From the NCBI RefSeq assembly GCF_003854275.1, contig NZ_QTQP01000017.1:62001-126000 (forward strand): 64,000 nucleotides of DNA, in the 5' to 3' direction. Each line of letters begins with the position of its first letter. Within the stretch, counting starts at the first letter, position 1. This document shows positions 52,675 through 64,000 of this stretch, one piece after another. The notes beneath the pieces were generated by a model. That model was not told where the DNA came from, made no database searches, and worked only from the letters and a program-made list of their open reading frames with translations. Position numbers and translations under genes: made by a program. The stretch is from Burkholderia sp. Bp8963 (GTDB lineage: Bacteria > Pseudomonadota > Gammaproteobacteria > Burkholderiales > Burkholderiaceae).

Positions 52675-53391
52675 TTATAGCCCAACATCGCGCAGCAGCT
52701 CGCGTAATTCCTGCGTCGTTGCGACAAGGTGCTGCGCCTGCCAGTCCGTCGGCGCGGCGCCGTCGCCGCAATAGCCGTAGGCGGCCGCGACGGTCGCCAT
52801 GCCCGCGGCGCTGCCGGCCTGGATGTCGCGCAGGTCGTCGCCGACATACACGATACGCTCGGGCGCGAGCGTCAGCTGTCCGGCTGCATGCAGCAGCGGG
52901 GCAGGGTGGGGCTTCGGGTGCGGCGTTGTGTCGCCCCCGACGACGCACGCGGCGCGCGCGCGAAGGCCGAGCAAACCGACGAGCGGTTCGGTGAGTCGCA
53001 TCGCCTTGTTCGTGACGATGCCCCAGCGCACGCGGCGCGCGTCGAGTTCGTCGAGCAGCGTGTCGATGCCGGGAAACAGCGTCGTGTGCACGCAGATATC
53101 GGTTGCGTAGTTGGTCAGGAACTCGTCGCGCATCGCGTCGTAGCCGCCCGACTGCGGGTCGATGCCGAACGCGCCGCCGAGCAGGCCGCGTGCGCCTGCG
53201 GACGCGAGCGGCCGCAGCACGTCGAGCGGCGTCTCGCGCAGGCCGCGCACGCGCTGCATCTTGTTGACGGCGGCGGCGAGATCCGGTGCCGTGTCGGCGA
53301 GCGTGCCGTCGAGATCGAACAGCACCGCGTTGCAGCCTTGCAGACGCGGTTCGTCGAATGTGGCCCGGCCGGGCGAAAGGGAGGTCGTCAT
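52675..53391 (-). CDS. gph: Phosphoglycolate phosphatase
   Basis: 238 aa HAD-superfamily hydrolase. Motif I FDLDGTLADTAPDL (nucleophile Asp), motif II VTNKAM, motif III region KPHPAPLLHAAG and motif IV VYVGDDLRDIQAG are all present with the cap domain between I and II. Dephosphorylates 2-phosphoglycolate. It lies 30 bases after ubiG on the same strand, a conserved neighbour pair in Burkholderia. Confidence 0.92.
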   Translation of the reverse strand: MTTSLSPGRATFDEPRLQGCNAVLFDLDGTLADTAPDLAAAVNKMQRVRGLRETPLDVLRPLASAGARGLLGGAFGIDPQSGGYDAMRDEFLTNYATDICVHTTLFPGIDTLLDELDARRVRWGIVTNKAMRLTEPLVGLLGLRARAACVVGGDTTPHPKPHPAPLLHAAGQLTLAPERIVYVGDDLRDIQAGSAAGMATVAAAYGYCGDGAAPTDWQAQHLVATTQELRELLRDVGL

Positions 53392-53421
53392 GCGGAGGGC
53401 GTCATGCCGGTCGAGTCGGTG

Positions 53422-54120
53422 TCACGCGCCGCGGCGGCACGCGACAAGGTAGTTGATGTCGGTGTCGTTCGACAGCGCAAAGCGCTTGCCGAGCGGATGA
53501 TACGTGATGCCCTTGATCTCGACGATGTGCAGGTCCGTCGCGCGAATGTAGCCGGCCAGCTCGGACGGGCGGATGAAGCGCGCGTAATCGTGCGTCCCCT
53601 TCGGCAGCATCTGCGCGATGTATTCCGCGCCGATCACTGCAAACAGATAGGACTTCAGGTTGCGGTTCAACGTCGAGAAGAACACCCAGCCGCCCGGCTT
53701 GACGAGCGTCGCGCACGCCGAGACGACCTTGCCCGGCGACGGCACGTGCTCGAGCATCTCCATGCACGTGACCACGTCGTAGGTGCCGGGCTCGCGCGCC
53801 GCGATGTCCTCCGCGGCGATCGCCTCGTAGTCGACCGTCACGCCGCTTTCGAGGCTGTGCAGGTCGGCGACGCCGAGCGCTTCGGTGGACAGGTCGATCC
53901 CCTTGACCTGCGCGCCGAGCCCCGCCATCGATTCGGACAGGATGCCGCCGCCGCAGCCGATGTCGAGTGCGCGCTTGCCGGCCAGATGCGCATGCGCGTC
54001 GATCCAGCCGAGCCGGACCGGATTCAGGTCGTGCAGCGGCTTGAATTCGGCATTCGGATCCCACCACCGATGGGCGAGGTCGCTGAATTTCTGGAGTTCG
54101 TGCGGATCGGCGTTGGTCAT
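53422..54120 (-). CDS. ubiG: Ubiquinone biosynthesis O-methyltransferase UbiG
   Basis: 232 aa. Carries out both O-methylations in ubiquinone synthesis. N-terminal [32 protein letters not shown] motif [27 protein letters not shown] and CMEMLEHVP are diagnostic. Upstream of gph; separated from ompA by a terminator, so it probably has its own promoter in 54121-54222. Confidence 0.95.
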   Translation of the reverse strand: MTNADPHELQKFSDLAHRWWDPNAEFKPLHDLNPVRLGWIDAHAHLAGKRALDIGCGGGILSESMAGLGAQVKGIDLSTEALGVADLHSLESGVTVDYEAIAAEDIAAREPGTYDVVTCMEMLEHVPSPGKVVSACATLVKPGGWVFFSTLNRNLKSYLFAVIGAEYIAQMLPKGTHDYARFIRPSELAGYIRATDLHIVEIKGITYHPLGKRFALSNDTDINYLVACRRGA

Positions 54121-54222
54121 GTCGGCAAACGGGCTACGGAAGGAGGGCTGTGCTTCGCTGCATCAAACCCCAGTATATAAGCGGGCGGACTGTGAGGCCA
54201 GCGAGCACCTGGGCGGGCGTCA

Positions 54223-54250
54223 ATGAAAAAGCCCCGCCGAGGCGGGGCTT
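54223..54250 (-). terminator. Terminator of the OmpA-family gene
   Basis: Stem AAAGCCCCGCC/GGCGGGGCTTT at about 54226-54250, with the A run (54223-54228) giving T residues on the minus strand, just past the ompA stop. Confidence 0.85.
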
Positions 54251-54272
54251 TGAAGCAGTCGGAGACCGCGGC

Positions 54273-54944
54273 TTACTGCGCCGGAACGGTCGTCTTCTGC
54301 ACTTCTTGCGTACCGACCACTTCGACTTCCACGCGGCGGTCCGGTGCGAGGCAGGAGATCAGCTGCTTGCGGTTCTTCTGGTTGCAGCCCGTCGTGACCG
54401 GGTTGCGCTTGCCCTTGCCTTCCGTGTAGATCTTGTTGGCCGGGATGCCCTTGCTGACCAGGTACGACTTCACAGCTTGCGCACGGCGCAGCGACAGACG
54501 GTCGTTGTACTTGTCCGAACCGATGCGGTCGGTGTAGCCCGTTGCGACGACCACTTCCGTGTTCATGCCCTGGATCTTGCCAGCCAGGTCGTCCAGCTTC
54601 TGCTTGCCCAGCGGCTTGAGCGTTGCCTTGTCGAAGTCGAACAGCGCGTCAGCTTGATACGTGATCTTCTGGCTCGTGATTGCCGGAGCAACCGGTGCGA
54701 CCGGCTGCGGTGCCGGTGCCTGGGCGACCAGTGCGCCATCGCACTTTGCGTTGGCGGTGGCCGGCGTCCAGAACGCATCGCGCCAGCAAAGCTCGTTCGT
54801 GCCGTTCATCCACACGTATTCGCCGGTACCATTCACCCAGTTGTCATTCACGGCTTGTCGCGACGCCGGCACCGACTGTGCCGAAGCGGATGCAGCGATA
54901 ACTGCGGTAGCTGCAATGAACGCGAGCTTTGAAAGTTTATTCAT
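54273..54944 (-). CDS. ompA: OmpA-family outer-membrane protein
   Basis: 223 aa. Signal peptide (MNKLSKLAFIAATAVIAASA, cleavage after SAS/AQ), a short N-terminal region (WVNGTGEYVWMNGTNELCWRDAFW), a Pro/Ala linker, then an OmpA C-terminal peptidoglycan-binding domain: ADALFDFDKATLKPLGKQKLDDL and TGYTDRIGSDKYNDRLSLRRAQAVKSYL, with the conserved Asp and Arg. Two Cys in the C-terminus (TGCNQ, ISCLA) are typical of this class. There is no full eight-strand barrel, so it is the short Burkholderia type. Confidence 0.93.
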   Translation of the reverse strand: MNKLSKLAFIAATAVIAASASAQSVPASRQAVNDNWVNGTGEYVWMNGTNELCWRDAFWTPATANAKCDGALVAQAPAPQPVAPVAPAITSQKITYQADALFDFDKATLKPLGKQKLDDLAGKIQGMNTEVVVATGYTDRIGSDKYNDRLSLRRAQAVKSYLVSKGIPANKIYTEGKGKRNPVTTGCNQKNRKQLISCLAPDRRVEVEVVGTQEVQKTTVPAQ

Positions 54945-55451
54945 ATTTCTCCTCTCGAAATTGAGATTACCGCAGGTTTACTGCGAGCCTGTTGACGATG
55001 ACAAGTCATACATTGCTCGAAGTATAACATTGGTGCGGCACAAAAAACGCGGCGCCGCCTCTGTGTAGACTTCGAGCAGCGTCTAACTTTCAGTGCGTTG
55101 GCATTTTGCCATATCGTTCCCTTCCTACGAAAAAAAATCCTCCCCACCCTAAGATCGCCTCCGCGTTTGTGGTGCATGCGCAACACCGGCCTGCCGTAAC
55201 TTTTAGAAATTGTCAAGAGTGTGACGGAATGTTTGCGCGGGCGGCGGGACGTCGCGCATTTCGCATGCCGGTTGCGACGCTTGCCGGCGGTTCCCTGCCG
55301 GTTTCCGCGTCGCGCGGATTTTCGCCATTCTTATATAGAGGGGGGCGCGAATTGGCCTGAGAAGGGCGCATGTTAGAATCTCGCGTTGCGTTGCGCATGC
55401 AGCGCTCATGCGAAAGGCGTTCCCGTCTTCGCTCCGAAAAGATACGGATAC
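54945..55451. other. 507-bp divergent gap between ompA and gyrA
   Basis: No coding region is supported. The stretch is less GC-rich than its flanks and should contain the ompA and gyrA promoters; TATACT (minus, 55021-55026) and TATATA (plus, about 55334) are the best -10 candidates. Confidence 0.5.
55021..55026 (-). promoter_or_regulatory. Candidate -10 box for ompA
   Basis: TATACT on the minus strand, about 77 bases upstream of the ompA ATG. No clear -35 at 17 bases. The rest of 54945-55451 holds no gene; the gyrA promoter should be near a TATATA at about 55334-55339. Confidence 0.4.
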
Positions 55452-58055
<2,604 letters not shown>

Positions 58056-58146
58056 ACGGATGAGACTCTCGAGCCGCCGCGGGCACCGCGATGAGTGCGG
58101 TGCGATGCGTGCGGCGAGAACCCATTCAAATTTCCAAAAGGGAGTG

Positions 58147-58746
58147 ATGATGCAAAAGCAATTCAAGCAACTGGTCCTGCTGGCTGCACTGGTGCCGACG
58201 TTCGCGATGGCGCAAGCGCTGTCGAATTCCGCACCGGCTCCGGCGGCAGCTGCGCCGATCGACGCCGACAAGAAGGCGGCGATCAAGGATCTGCTCGACG
58301 CGATCGACGCGCCGAAGCTCGTCTCGGCAATCGGCAACAGCGCCGAAATGCAGGCGAAGCAACTGGTTCCGGCGATCCTGTCGGACGCGCTGTCGGAAAA
58401 CAAGACGCTGAACGACAAGCAGAAGCAGGCTGCGGTTCCGACGCTGCAGAAGAACGCGGTGCCGAAGCTGGTCGAAGGCGCGGGCAAGGTCTTCTCGACG
58501 CCGGCATTCAGCAGCGACGCGATGTCGGCGCAGTACGACGCGTACGCGAAGTACTACAGCACGTCGGAGATCAAGGATCTGACGACGTTCTACAAGAGCC
58601 CGACGGGCCGCAAGTTCATCCAGGTGCAGGATCAGGTTGGCCGCGACGTGGTCAACGGCCTGATGCAGAAGTACATGCCGCAAGCGATCCAGGCGACGCG
58701 CGCGCAGGCTGACAAGGAAGTGTCGGCCGTCAAGCCGGGCAAGTAA
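58147..58746 (+). CDS. DUF2059 exported protein
   Basis: 199 aa. Signal peptide (MMQKQFKQLVLLAALVPTFA, cleavage after AMA), then a helical DUF2059 body (AKYYSTSEIKDLTTFYKSPTGRKFIQVQDQVGRDVVNGLMQKYMP). Periplasmic, function unknown, regularly found between gyrA and serC in Burkholderia. ATG at 58147 or 58150; AGGGAG is better spaced for the second. Confidence 0.88.
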   Translation: MMQKQFKQLVLLAALVPTFAMAQALSNSAPAPAAAAPIDADKKAAIKDLLDAIDAPKLVSAIGNSAEMQAKQLVPAILSDALSENKTLNDKQKQAAVPTLQKNAVPKLVEGAGKVFSTPAFSSDAMSAQYDAYAKYYSTSEIKDLTTFYKSPTGRKFIQVQDQVGRDVVNGLMQKYMPQAIQATRAQADKEVSAVKPGK

Positions 58747-58912
58747 GCCGTCGCAGCCCGCCCCGGCCGCGCCGGGTTTGGCGGGAGCCTGACGACAGTG
58801 CGATAATGGCCGTTTGCGCGCGAGCGCAAGCGGCCATTTCTTTTCTGGCGCGGTTCATTTGCCATTGACTTGCCGGCGGCGAGCCGGCCGCGTCCCTCCC
58901 GAGGTTTTCACG

Positions 58913-59995
58913 ATGCGCGTCTTTAATTTCTCCGCCGGCCCCGCGGCGATGCCCGAGGAAGTACTGCGGCAGGCTGCCGACGAGATGCTCGACTGGCACG
59001 GCAGCGGCATGAGCGTGATGGAGATGAGCCATCGCGGCAAGGAGTTCATGTCGATCCACGAGGCGGCGCTTGCCGACCTGCGTGAGCTGCTCGACGTGCC
59101 GGCGAGCCACCGGATCCTGTTCCTGCAGGGCGGCGGCATCGCGGAGAACGCGATCGTGCCGATGAACCTGCTGGGCTCGCGCAAGACGGCCGATTTCGTC
59201 GTGACGGGCTCGTGGTCGCAGAAGTCGTTCAACGAGGCGAAAAAGTACGGCACGCCGCATCTCGCCGCGACCGGCAAGACCGACGCCGGCTACACGCGCG
59301 CGCCGGCGCGCGGCGAATGGCAGCTGTCGGACGATCCGGCGTATGTGCACCTGTGCACGAACGAGACGATCGACGGCGTCGAGACCTTCGAGATTCCCGA
59401 CCTCGGCGACGTGCCGCTCGTCGCGGACGTGTCGTCGCATATCCTGTCGCGCCCGATGGACGTCGCGAAGTACGGCGTGCTGTTCGGCGGCGCGCAGAAG
59501 AACATCGGGATGGCGGGCGTCACGCTCGTGATCGTTCGCGAGGACCTGCTCGACCGCGCACTGTCGATCTGCCCGTCGGCATTCGACTGGAAGACGGTCG
59601 CCGAGAACAATTCGCTGTACAACACGCCGCCGACTTATGCGATCTACATCGCGGGCCTCGTGTTCCAGTGGCTGAAGCGGCAGGGCGGCCTGCAGGCGAT
59701 CGAGGCCCGCAACATCGAGAAGGCGAAGCTGCTCTACGACACGATCGACGCGAGCGGCTTCTATCTGAACAAGGTCGAGCCGGCGGTGCGTTCGCGGATG
59801 AACGTGCCGTTTTTCCTGGCCGACGAAACGCGCAACGAAGACTTCCTTGCCGGCGCAAAGGCGCGCGGGCTGCTGCAGCTGAAGGGCCACAAGTCCGTCG
59901 GCGGCATGCGGGCGTCGATCTACAACGCGGTGCCGCTCGAGGGCGTGAAGGCGCTCGTCGAGTACATGAAGGACTTCGAACAGCAACGCGCCTGA
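58913..59995 (+). CDS. serC: Phosphoserine aminotransferase
   Basis: 360 aa PLP enzyme for serine and pyridoxine synthesis. [17 protein letters not shown] at the start, [20 protein letters not shown], and the PLP lysine in [19 protein letters not shown]. The start at 58913 gives the family [14 protein letters not shown]; the ORF continues upstream without support. First of the serC-pheA-tyrA-aroA-cmk run; pheA starts 36 bases later. Confidence 0.96.
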   Translation: MRVFNFSAGPAAMPEEVLRQAADEMLDWHGSGMSVMEMSHRGKEFMSIHEAALADLRELLDVPASHRILFLQGGGIAENAIVPMNLLGSRKTADFVVTGSWSQKSFNEAKKYGTPHLAATGKTDAGYTRAPARGEWQLSDDPAYVHLCTNETIDGVETFEIPDLGDVPLVADVSSHILSRPMDVAKYGVLFGGAQKNIGMAGVTLVIVREDLLDRALSICPSAFDWKTVAENNSLYNTPPTYAIYIAGLVFQWLKRQGGLQAIEARNIEKAKLLYDTIDASGFYLNKVEPAVRSRMNVPFFLADETRNEDFLAGAKARGLLQLKGHKSVGGMRASIYNAVPLEGVKALVEYMKDFEQQRA

Positions 59996-60031
59996 CGGCG
60001 GCGGCGCTGTTCAACAGCACGGCAAATACGC

Positions 60032-61114
60032 ATGGACGACGAACTGAATTCCCGCTTGAAACCGCTGCGCGACCGCATCGACGCGATCGACGCGCAGCTG
60101 ATCGGGCTCCTGAACCAGCGTGCCGCGGTGGCGCTGGAAGTGGGCGAGGTCAAGAAGCATTTCAATGCGCCGGTGTTCCGGCCGGAGCGCGAGCTGCAGG
60201 TGATCGCGCGCCTGCAGGACATGAGCGCCGGCCCGCTCGCGAGCGAGCACATCGGCGCGATCTGGCGCGAGATCATGGCCGCGAGCCGCGCGCTCGAGCA
60301 GACGATCCACGTCGCGTTTCTCGGGCCGGTCGGCACGTATACCGAACAGGCGATGTTCGAGTATTTCGGCCAGTCGATTGAAGGGCTGCCGTGCCCGTCG
60401 ATCGACGAGGTATTCCGTTCGGTCGAGGCGGGCGCCACGGCGTTCGGCGTTGCGCCGGTCGAGAACTCGACCGAGGGCGCGGTGTCGCGCACGCTCGATC
60501 TGCTGCTGCAGACGCAACTGCTGATCAGCGGCGAACTTGCGCTGCCGATCCATCACAACCTGCTCACGCAGAGCGGCACGCTGGACGGCGTGAAGCGCGT
60601 GTGTGCACACGCGCAGGCGCTCGCGCAGTGCCAGCAATGGCTGTCGGCGAACGCGCCGCAGCTCGAGCGGCAGGCGGTATCGAGCAATGCCGAGGCGGCG
60701 CGTCTTGCTGCGTCCGACCCGACGGTTGCCGCGATCGCCGGCGATCGCGCGGCCGCGCATTACGGCCTGCAGATCGCGTTCGCGCTGATCCAGGACGATC
60801 CGCACAACCGCACCCGTTTCGTGATCGTCGGCAAGCAGCCGGCAGGGCCGAGCGGCCACGACCAGACGTCGCTGATCGTGTCGGTGAAGAATGAGCCGGG
60901 CGCGGTGTTCAAGCTGCTCGAGCCGCTCGCGCGGCACGGCGTGTCGATGACGCGCTTCGAGTCGCGCCCGGCGCGCGTCGGCACGTGGGAGTACTACTTC
61001 TACATCGACATCGAAGGGCACCGGGACGACGCATCGGTCGCGGCCGCGCTGACGGAGCTGGGCCAGAAGGCTGCGTTCCTGAAGATTCTCGGTTCGTACC
61101 CGCGCGCGCGCTGA
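60032..61114 (+). CDS. pheA: Bifunctional chorismate mutase/prephenate dehydratase
   Basis: 360 aa. N-terminal AroQ chorismate mutase (about 1-90: LKPLRDRIDAIDAQLIGLLNQRAAVALEVGEVK), prephenate dehydratase (about 95-275: VAFLGPVGTYTEQAMFEYFG, PVENSTEGAVSRTLDLL, with NRTRFVIVG) and a C-terminal ACT domain (SLIVSVKNEPGAVFKLLEPLARHGVSMTRFESRP, about 285-355) for Phe feedback. It makes phenylpyruvate. Cytoplasmic; contrasts with the secreted mutase at 7475. Confidence 0.97.
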   Translation: MDDELNSRLKPLRDRIDAIDAQLIGLLNQRAAVALEVGEVKKHFNAPVFRPERELQVIARLQDMSAGPLASEHIGAIWREIMAASRALEQTIHVAFLGPVGTYTEQAMFEYFGQSIEGLPCPSIDEVFRSVEAGATAFGVAPVENSTEGAVSRTLDLLLQTQLLISGELALPIHHNLLTQSGTLDGVKRVCAHAQALAQCQQWLSANAPQLERQAVSSNAEAARLAASDPTVAAIAGDRAAAHYGLQIAFALIQDDPHNRTRFVIVGKQPAGPSGHDQTSLIVSVKNEPGAVFKLLEPLARHGVSMTRFESRPARVGTWEYYFYIDIEGHRDDASVAAALTELGQKAAFLKILGSYPRAR

Positions 61115-61351
61115 CGCGGCGCGCGGCTGCGTCGACGTACGCGCCGTGCCGGTTGGCATGCGGCGACGTCGTCGGGCGAGCCGGCTGGAGCGGCGTGCAT
61201 TGCGCCGCAGTGGCAACGCAGGCCCGCGGGCCTGCCGAAGGCGGGGGCGGCAGCGTTCGGCGCGGATTGCGCGCCGGACGACGCGCAGGCCCCCGGATCT
61301 GGATTTCCGCGTCGCACGGCATCGGCCGGCACGCATCACTTGGTTCGAGTC

Positions 61352-62428
61352 GTGTCAGGCTTTGCATTCAACAAACTGGTCATTTTCGGCGTCGGCCTGA
61401 TCGGCGGGTCGCTGGCCCGCGCGCTGCGCGAACGTGCGCCGGGCGATGCCGGCGAGATCGTTGGCGTGGGGCGCTCGGCGGCGTCGGTTGCCCGCGCGCT
61501 TGCGCTCGGCGTGATCGATCGTGCTGCGGCGCTCGACGACGAAGCGCAGCTGCGCGATGCGCTCGCGGGCGCCGACCTCGTGCTGCTCGCCGCGCCGGTC
61601 GCGCAGACGAGCCCGCTGCTCGCGCGGATCGCGCCGTGGCTCGACGACGCGACGATCGTCACCGACGCAGGCAGCACCAAGTCGGACGTCGTCGCGGCCG
61701 CGCGCGACGCGCTCGGTCCGCGCATTGCGCAGTTCGTGCCGGGGCACCCGATTGCCGGGCGCGAATCGAGCGGCGTCGAGGCCGCGCTGCCCGACCTGTA
61801 CGTCGGTCGCAACGTCGTGCTGTGCCCGCTGCCGGAGAATCCGGCCGCGTCGGTCGCGCGGATCGACGCGATGTGGCGCGCGACGGGCGCCGACGTGCGG
61901 ACGATGAGCGCGGTGCAGCACGATCGCGTGTTCGCGTCGGTCAGCCATCTGCCGCACGTGCTGTCGTTCGCGCTCGTCGAGCAGATCCTCGGCGAGGCGG
62001 ACGCGGAATTGAAGTTCTCCTATGCGGCCGGCGGTTTCCGCGACTTCACGCGGATTGCCGCGTCGAGCCCTGAAATGTGGCGCGACATCTGCGTCGCGAA
62101 CCGCGCGGCGCTGCTCGACGAACTCGACGGCTACACGCGCGTGCTCGCGCGGCTGCGCGCGGCGATCGACGCCGGTGACGGCGCGGCGCTCGAAGAGGTG
62201 TTCTCGCGTTCGCGCGCCGCGCGTTCGGCGTGGCAGGAGCGTGGCGGCAAGGCGGTTTCCGGCGGGGCTGCCGCAGATCGGCAGGCTGCCGCCGAGCCGG
62301 CTCCCGAACGGCCGACCGCCGAACGGACGGCCCAGGATGGCGGGACCCCGGACGGACGGCCCACGGATGGCCGCCCCCCGGTTGGCCGGCCCGCGGATGG
62401 CCGCCCCCCCGAAACGAACAGGAATTAA
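61352..62428 (+). CDS. tyrA: Prephenate dehydrogenase
   Basis: 358 aa. Oxidises prephenate (or arogenate) in tyrosine synthesis. Rossmann motif FGVGLIGGSLARAL at the start, then TDAGSTKSDVV, GHPIAGRESSG and SHLPHVLSFALVEQ; all family blocks are present. I choose the GTG at 61352 (MSGFAFNKLVIFGVG); a TTG at 61340 would add four residues and cannot be excluded. The last 40 residues are repetitive (TPDGRPTDGRPPVGRPADGR) and encoded by a GC-rich repeat, an unusual tail. aroA starts 12 bases later. Confidence 0.94.
   Translation: MSGFAFNKLVIFGVGLIGGSLARALRERAPGDAGEIVGVGRSAASVARALALGVIDRAAALDDEAQLRDALAGADLVLLAAPVAQTSPLLARIAPWLDDATIVTDAGSTKSDVVAAARDALGPRIAQFVPGHPIAGRESSGVEAALPDLYVGRNVVLCPLPENPAASVARIDAMWRATGADVRTMSAVQHDRVFASVSHLPHVLSFALVEQILGEADAELKFSYAAGGFRDFTRIAASSPEMWRDICVANRAALLDELDGYTRVLARLRAAIDAGDGAALEEVFSRSRAARSAWQERGGKAVSGGAAADRQAAAEPAPERPTAERTAQDGGTPDGRPTDGRPPVGRPADGRPPETNRN
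62334..62412. repeat. GC-rich imperfect repeat encoding the TyrA tail
   Basis: Repeats around the core GGATGGCCG/GGACGGCC recur in frame and encode DGRP/VGRP/ADGRP units. They are imperfect but clearly periodic. Confidence 0.7.
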
Positions 62429-62440
62429 CAGGAAGCTTCC

Positions 62441-63745
62441 ATGGAATATCTCGATCTCGGCCCGTACTCGAGCGCGTCGGGCACCGTGCGTCTGCCCGGC
62501 TCGAAGAGCATTTCGAACCGGGTGTTGCTGCTCGCGGCGCTCGCCGAAGGCGATACGACGATCACCAACCTGCTCGACTCCGACGACACGCGCGTGATGC
62601 TCGATGCGCTCGGCAAGCTGGGCGTGAAGCTCGCGCGCGACGGCGACACCTGTGTCGTCACGGGCACGCGCGGCGCGTTCACCGCAAAGACGGCCGACCT
62701 GTTCCTCGGCAACGCGGGGACGGCGGTCCGGCCGCTGACGGCGGCGCTCGCGGTCAACGGCGGCGACTATCGCGTGCACGGCGTGCCGCGCATGCACGAA
62801 CGGCCGATCGGCGATCTCGTCGACGGCCTGCGGCAAATCGGCGCGCAGATCGACTATGAGCTGAACGAAGGTTTCCCGCCGTTGCGCATCAAGCCGGCGT
62901 CGATCTCGGTCGACGCGCCGATCAAGGTGCGCGGCGACGTATCGAGCCAGTTCCTGACCGCGCTGCTGATGACGCTGCCGCTCGTGAAGGCGCCGGACGG
63001 CCGGATCGTCGTCGAGGTCGACGGGGAGCTGATCTCGAAGCCGTACATCGACATCACGATCAAGCTGATGGCGCGCTTCGGCGTGACCGTCGAGCGCGAC
63101 GGCTGGCAGCGCTTCGTCGTGCCGGCCGGCGTCCGCTACAAGTCGCCGGGACGGATCATGGTCGAAGGCGACGCGTCGTCGGCGTCGTACTTCCTCGCGG
63201 CCGGCGCGCTCGGCGGCGGGCCGCTGCGTGTCGAGGGCGTGGGGCGCGCGAGCATCCAGGGCGACGTCGGTTTCGCGAACGCGCTGATGCAGATGGGCGC
63301 GAACGTGACGATGGGCGACGACTGGATCGAAGTGCGCGGCATCGGCCATGACCACGGCAAGCTCGCGGCGATCGACATGGATTTCAACCTGATTCCCGAT
63401 GCGGCAATGACGATCGCGGTCGCGGCGCTGTTCGCCGACGGCCCGAGCACGCTGCGCAACATCGCGAGCTGGCGCGTGAAGGAAACCGACCGTATCGCCG
63501 CGATGGCGACCGAACTGCGCAAGGTCGGCGCGACGGTCGAGGAGGGGGCCGACTATCTCGTGGTCACGCCGCCCGCGGCGCTGACGCCGAACGCGGCGAT
63601 CGACACGTACGACGACCACCGGATGGCGATGTGTTTCTCGCTCGTGAGCCTGGGCGGCGTGCCGGTGCGCATCAACGATCCGAAGTGCGTCGGCAAGACG
63701 TTCCCCGACTATTTCGACCGCTTCGCCACGCTCGCGAAGGCCTGA
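62441..63745 (+). CDS. aroA: 3-phosphoshikimate 1-carboxyvinyltransferase (EPSP synthase)
   Basis: 434 aa. Sixth step of the shikimate pathway. Class I motifs: [81 protein letters not shown] and [26 protein letters not shown] is the glyphosate-sensitive class I form. An operon gene, between tyrA and cmk. Confidence 0.97.
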   Translation: MEYLDLGPYSSASGTVRLPGSKSISNRVLLLAALAEGDTTITNLLDSDDTRVMLDALGKLGVKLARDGDTCVVTGTRGAFTAKTADLFLGNAGTAVRPLTAALAVNGGDYRVHGVPRMHERPIGDLVDGLRQIGAQIDYELNEGFPPLRIKPASISVDAPIKVRGDVSSQFLTALLMTLPLVKAPDGRIVVEVDGELISKPYIDITIKLMARFGVTVERDGWQRFVVPAGVRYKSPGRIMVEGDASSASYFLAAGALGGGPLRVEGVGRASIQGDVGFANALMQMGANVTMGDDWIEVRGIGHDHGKLAAIDMDFNLIPDAAMTIAVAALFADGPSTLRNIASWRVKETDRIAAMATELRKVGATVEEGADYLVVTPPAALTPNAAIDTYDDHRMAMCFSLVSLGGVPVRINDPKCVGKTFPDYFDRFATLAKA

Positions 63746-63758
63746 CCCGACTGACCCG

Positions 63759-64000
63759 ATGAAATCGACCCGACCCTTTCACCAGACACCGGTCATTGCG
63801 ATCGACGGCCCGACCGCTTCCGGCAAGGGCACCGTTGCGGCGCTCGTCGCTGCGCACCTCGGTTTCCACCTGCTCGACAGCGGCGCGCTGTATCGCCTCG
63901 CCGCGCTCGCGAGCATGCGCTACGACATTGCCGCGGAGGACGTCGACGCGCTCGAGAAACTGGTCGGCGACCTCCACATCACGTTCCGCGAAGGCTGTGC
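63759..64000 (+). CDS. cmk: Cytidylate kinase (3' end outside window)
   Basis: The first 80 residues are visible; the gene runs off the window. P-loop [20 protein letters not shown] and [13 protein letters not shown] are typical of Cmk, which phosphorylates CMP and dCMP. The start is the ATG at 63759, 13 bases after aroA, in the order aroA-cmk found across Burkholderia (usually followed by rpsA). Confidence 0.93.
   Translation, partial: MKSTRPFHQTPVIAIDGPTASGKGTVAALVAAHLGFHLLDSGALYRLAALASMRYDIAAEDVDALEKLVGDLHITFREGC

Overview
The window is about 67% GC, densely coded and strongly GC3-biased. Gene content and order point to chromosome 1 of a Burkholderia, most likely the B. cepacia complex. 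The clearest evidence is the gyrA-DUF2059-serC-pheA-tyrA-aroA-cmk block, the ompA-ubiG-gph block opposite gyrA, the fds formate dehydrogenase operon, a tmRNA whose tag reads ANDDTFALAA, and several Burkholderia-type families (DUF2968, DUF4148, DUF2059). The assignment rests on recognition; no search was run.

Layout. 1-7.4 kb: 3' part of spoT, three tRNA-Arg(ACG) genes in exact 138-bp steps, greB, a porin, a possible small RNA, a cold-shock gene and a DnaQ/GIY-YIG nuclease. 7.5-13.6 kb: secreted chorismate mutase, a 48-aa ORF, then an envelope operon (DUF2946, TonB receptor, Asp-box beta-propeller with a CxCC motif, thioredoxin-like protein) that resembles copper-associated loci, and a GlsB-like protein. 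14.1-18.7 kb: a LuxR-type regulator upstream of an MFS transporter, an FAD aromatic hydroxylase and a DUF2783 protein, then tRNA-Thr(CGT). 18.9-24.6 kb: fbp, pepN, a DUF4136 lipoprotein and a GDT1-family Mn exporter behind a yybP-ykoY Mn riboswitch.

24.7-31.8 kb: purine genes guaD, adenine/adenosine deaminase and xdhC, then a 0.7-kb gap, dsbB, an amidase and its GntR regulator. 32-39 kb: a class I glutamine amidotransferase with a long disordered N-terminus, a DUF2968 protein, a proline-rich membrane protein, a TPR/glycosyltransferase protein and an FAD monooxygenase. 39.1-45.8 kb: fdsGBA-fdsD with divergent fdsR; fdsC is absent from the operon. 45.8-47.7 kb: small secreted proteins and a methyltransferase.

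47.9-52.3 kb is a compact accessory segment next to the 3' end of ssrA (tmRNA). It carries a lipoprotein with an LprI-like domain, a 24-residue hydrophobic peptide ORF, a Fic toxin with a small upstream partner, and a tyrosine integrase preceded by GGGGGTA repeats. 52.3-64 kb returns to core genome: ssrA, gph, ubiG, ompA, gyrA, a DUF2059 protein and the serine/aromatic amino-acid genes serC-pheA-tyrA-aroA, ending inside cmk.

Most worth following up: the metal-type envelope operon, the ssrA-linked segment with its Fic module and tiny membrane peptide, the Mn riboswitch, the possible sRNA near 5.2 kb, and the small ORF at 8.3 kb whose coding-like signal continues past an in-frame TGA.
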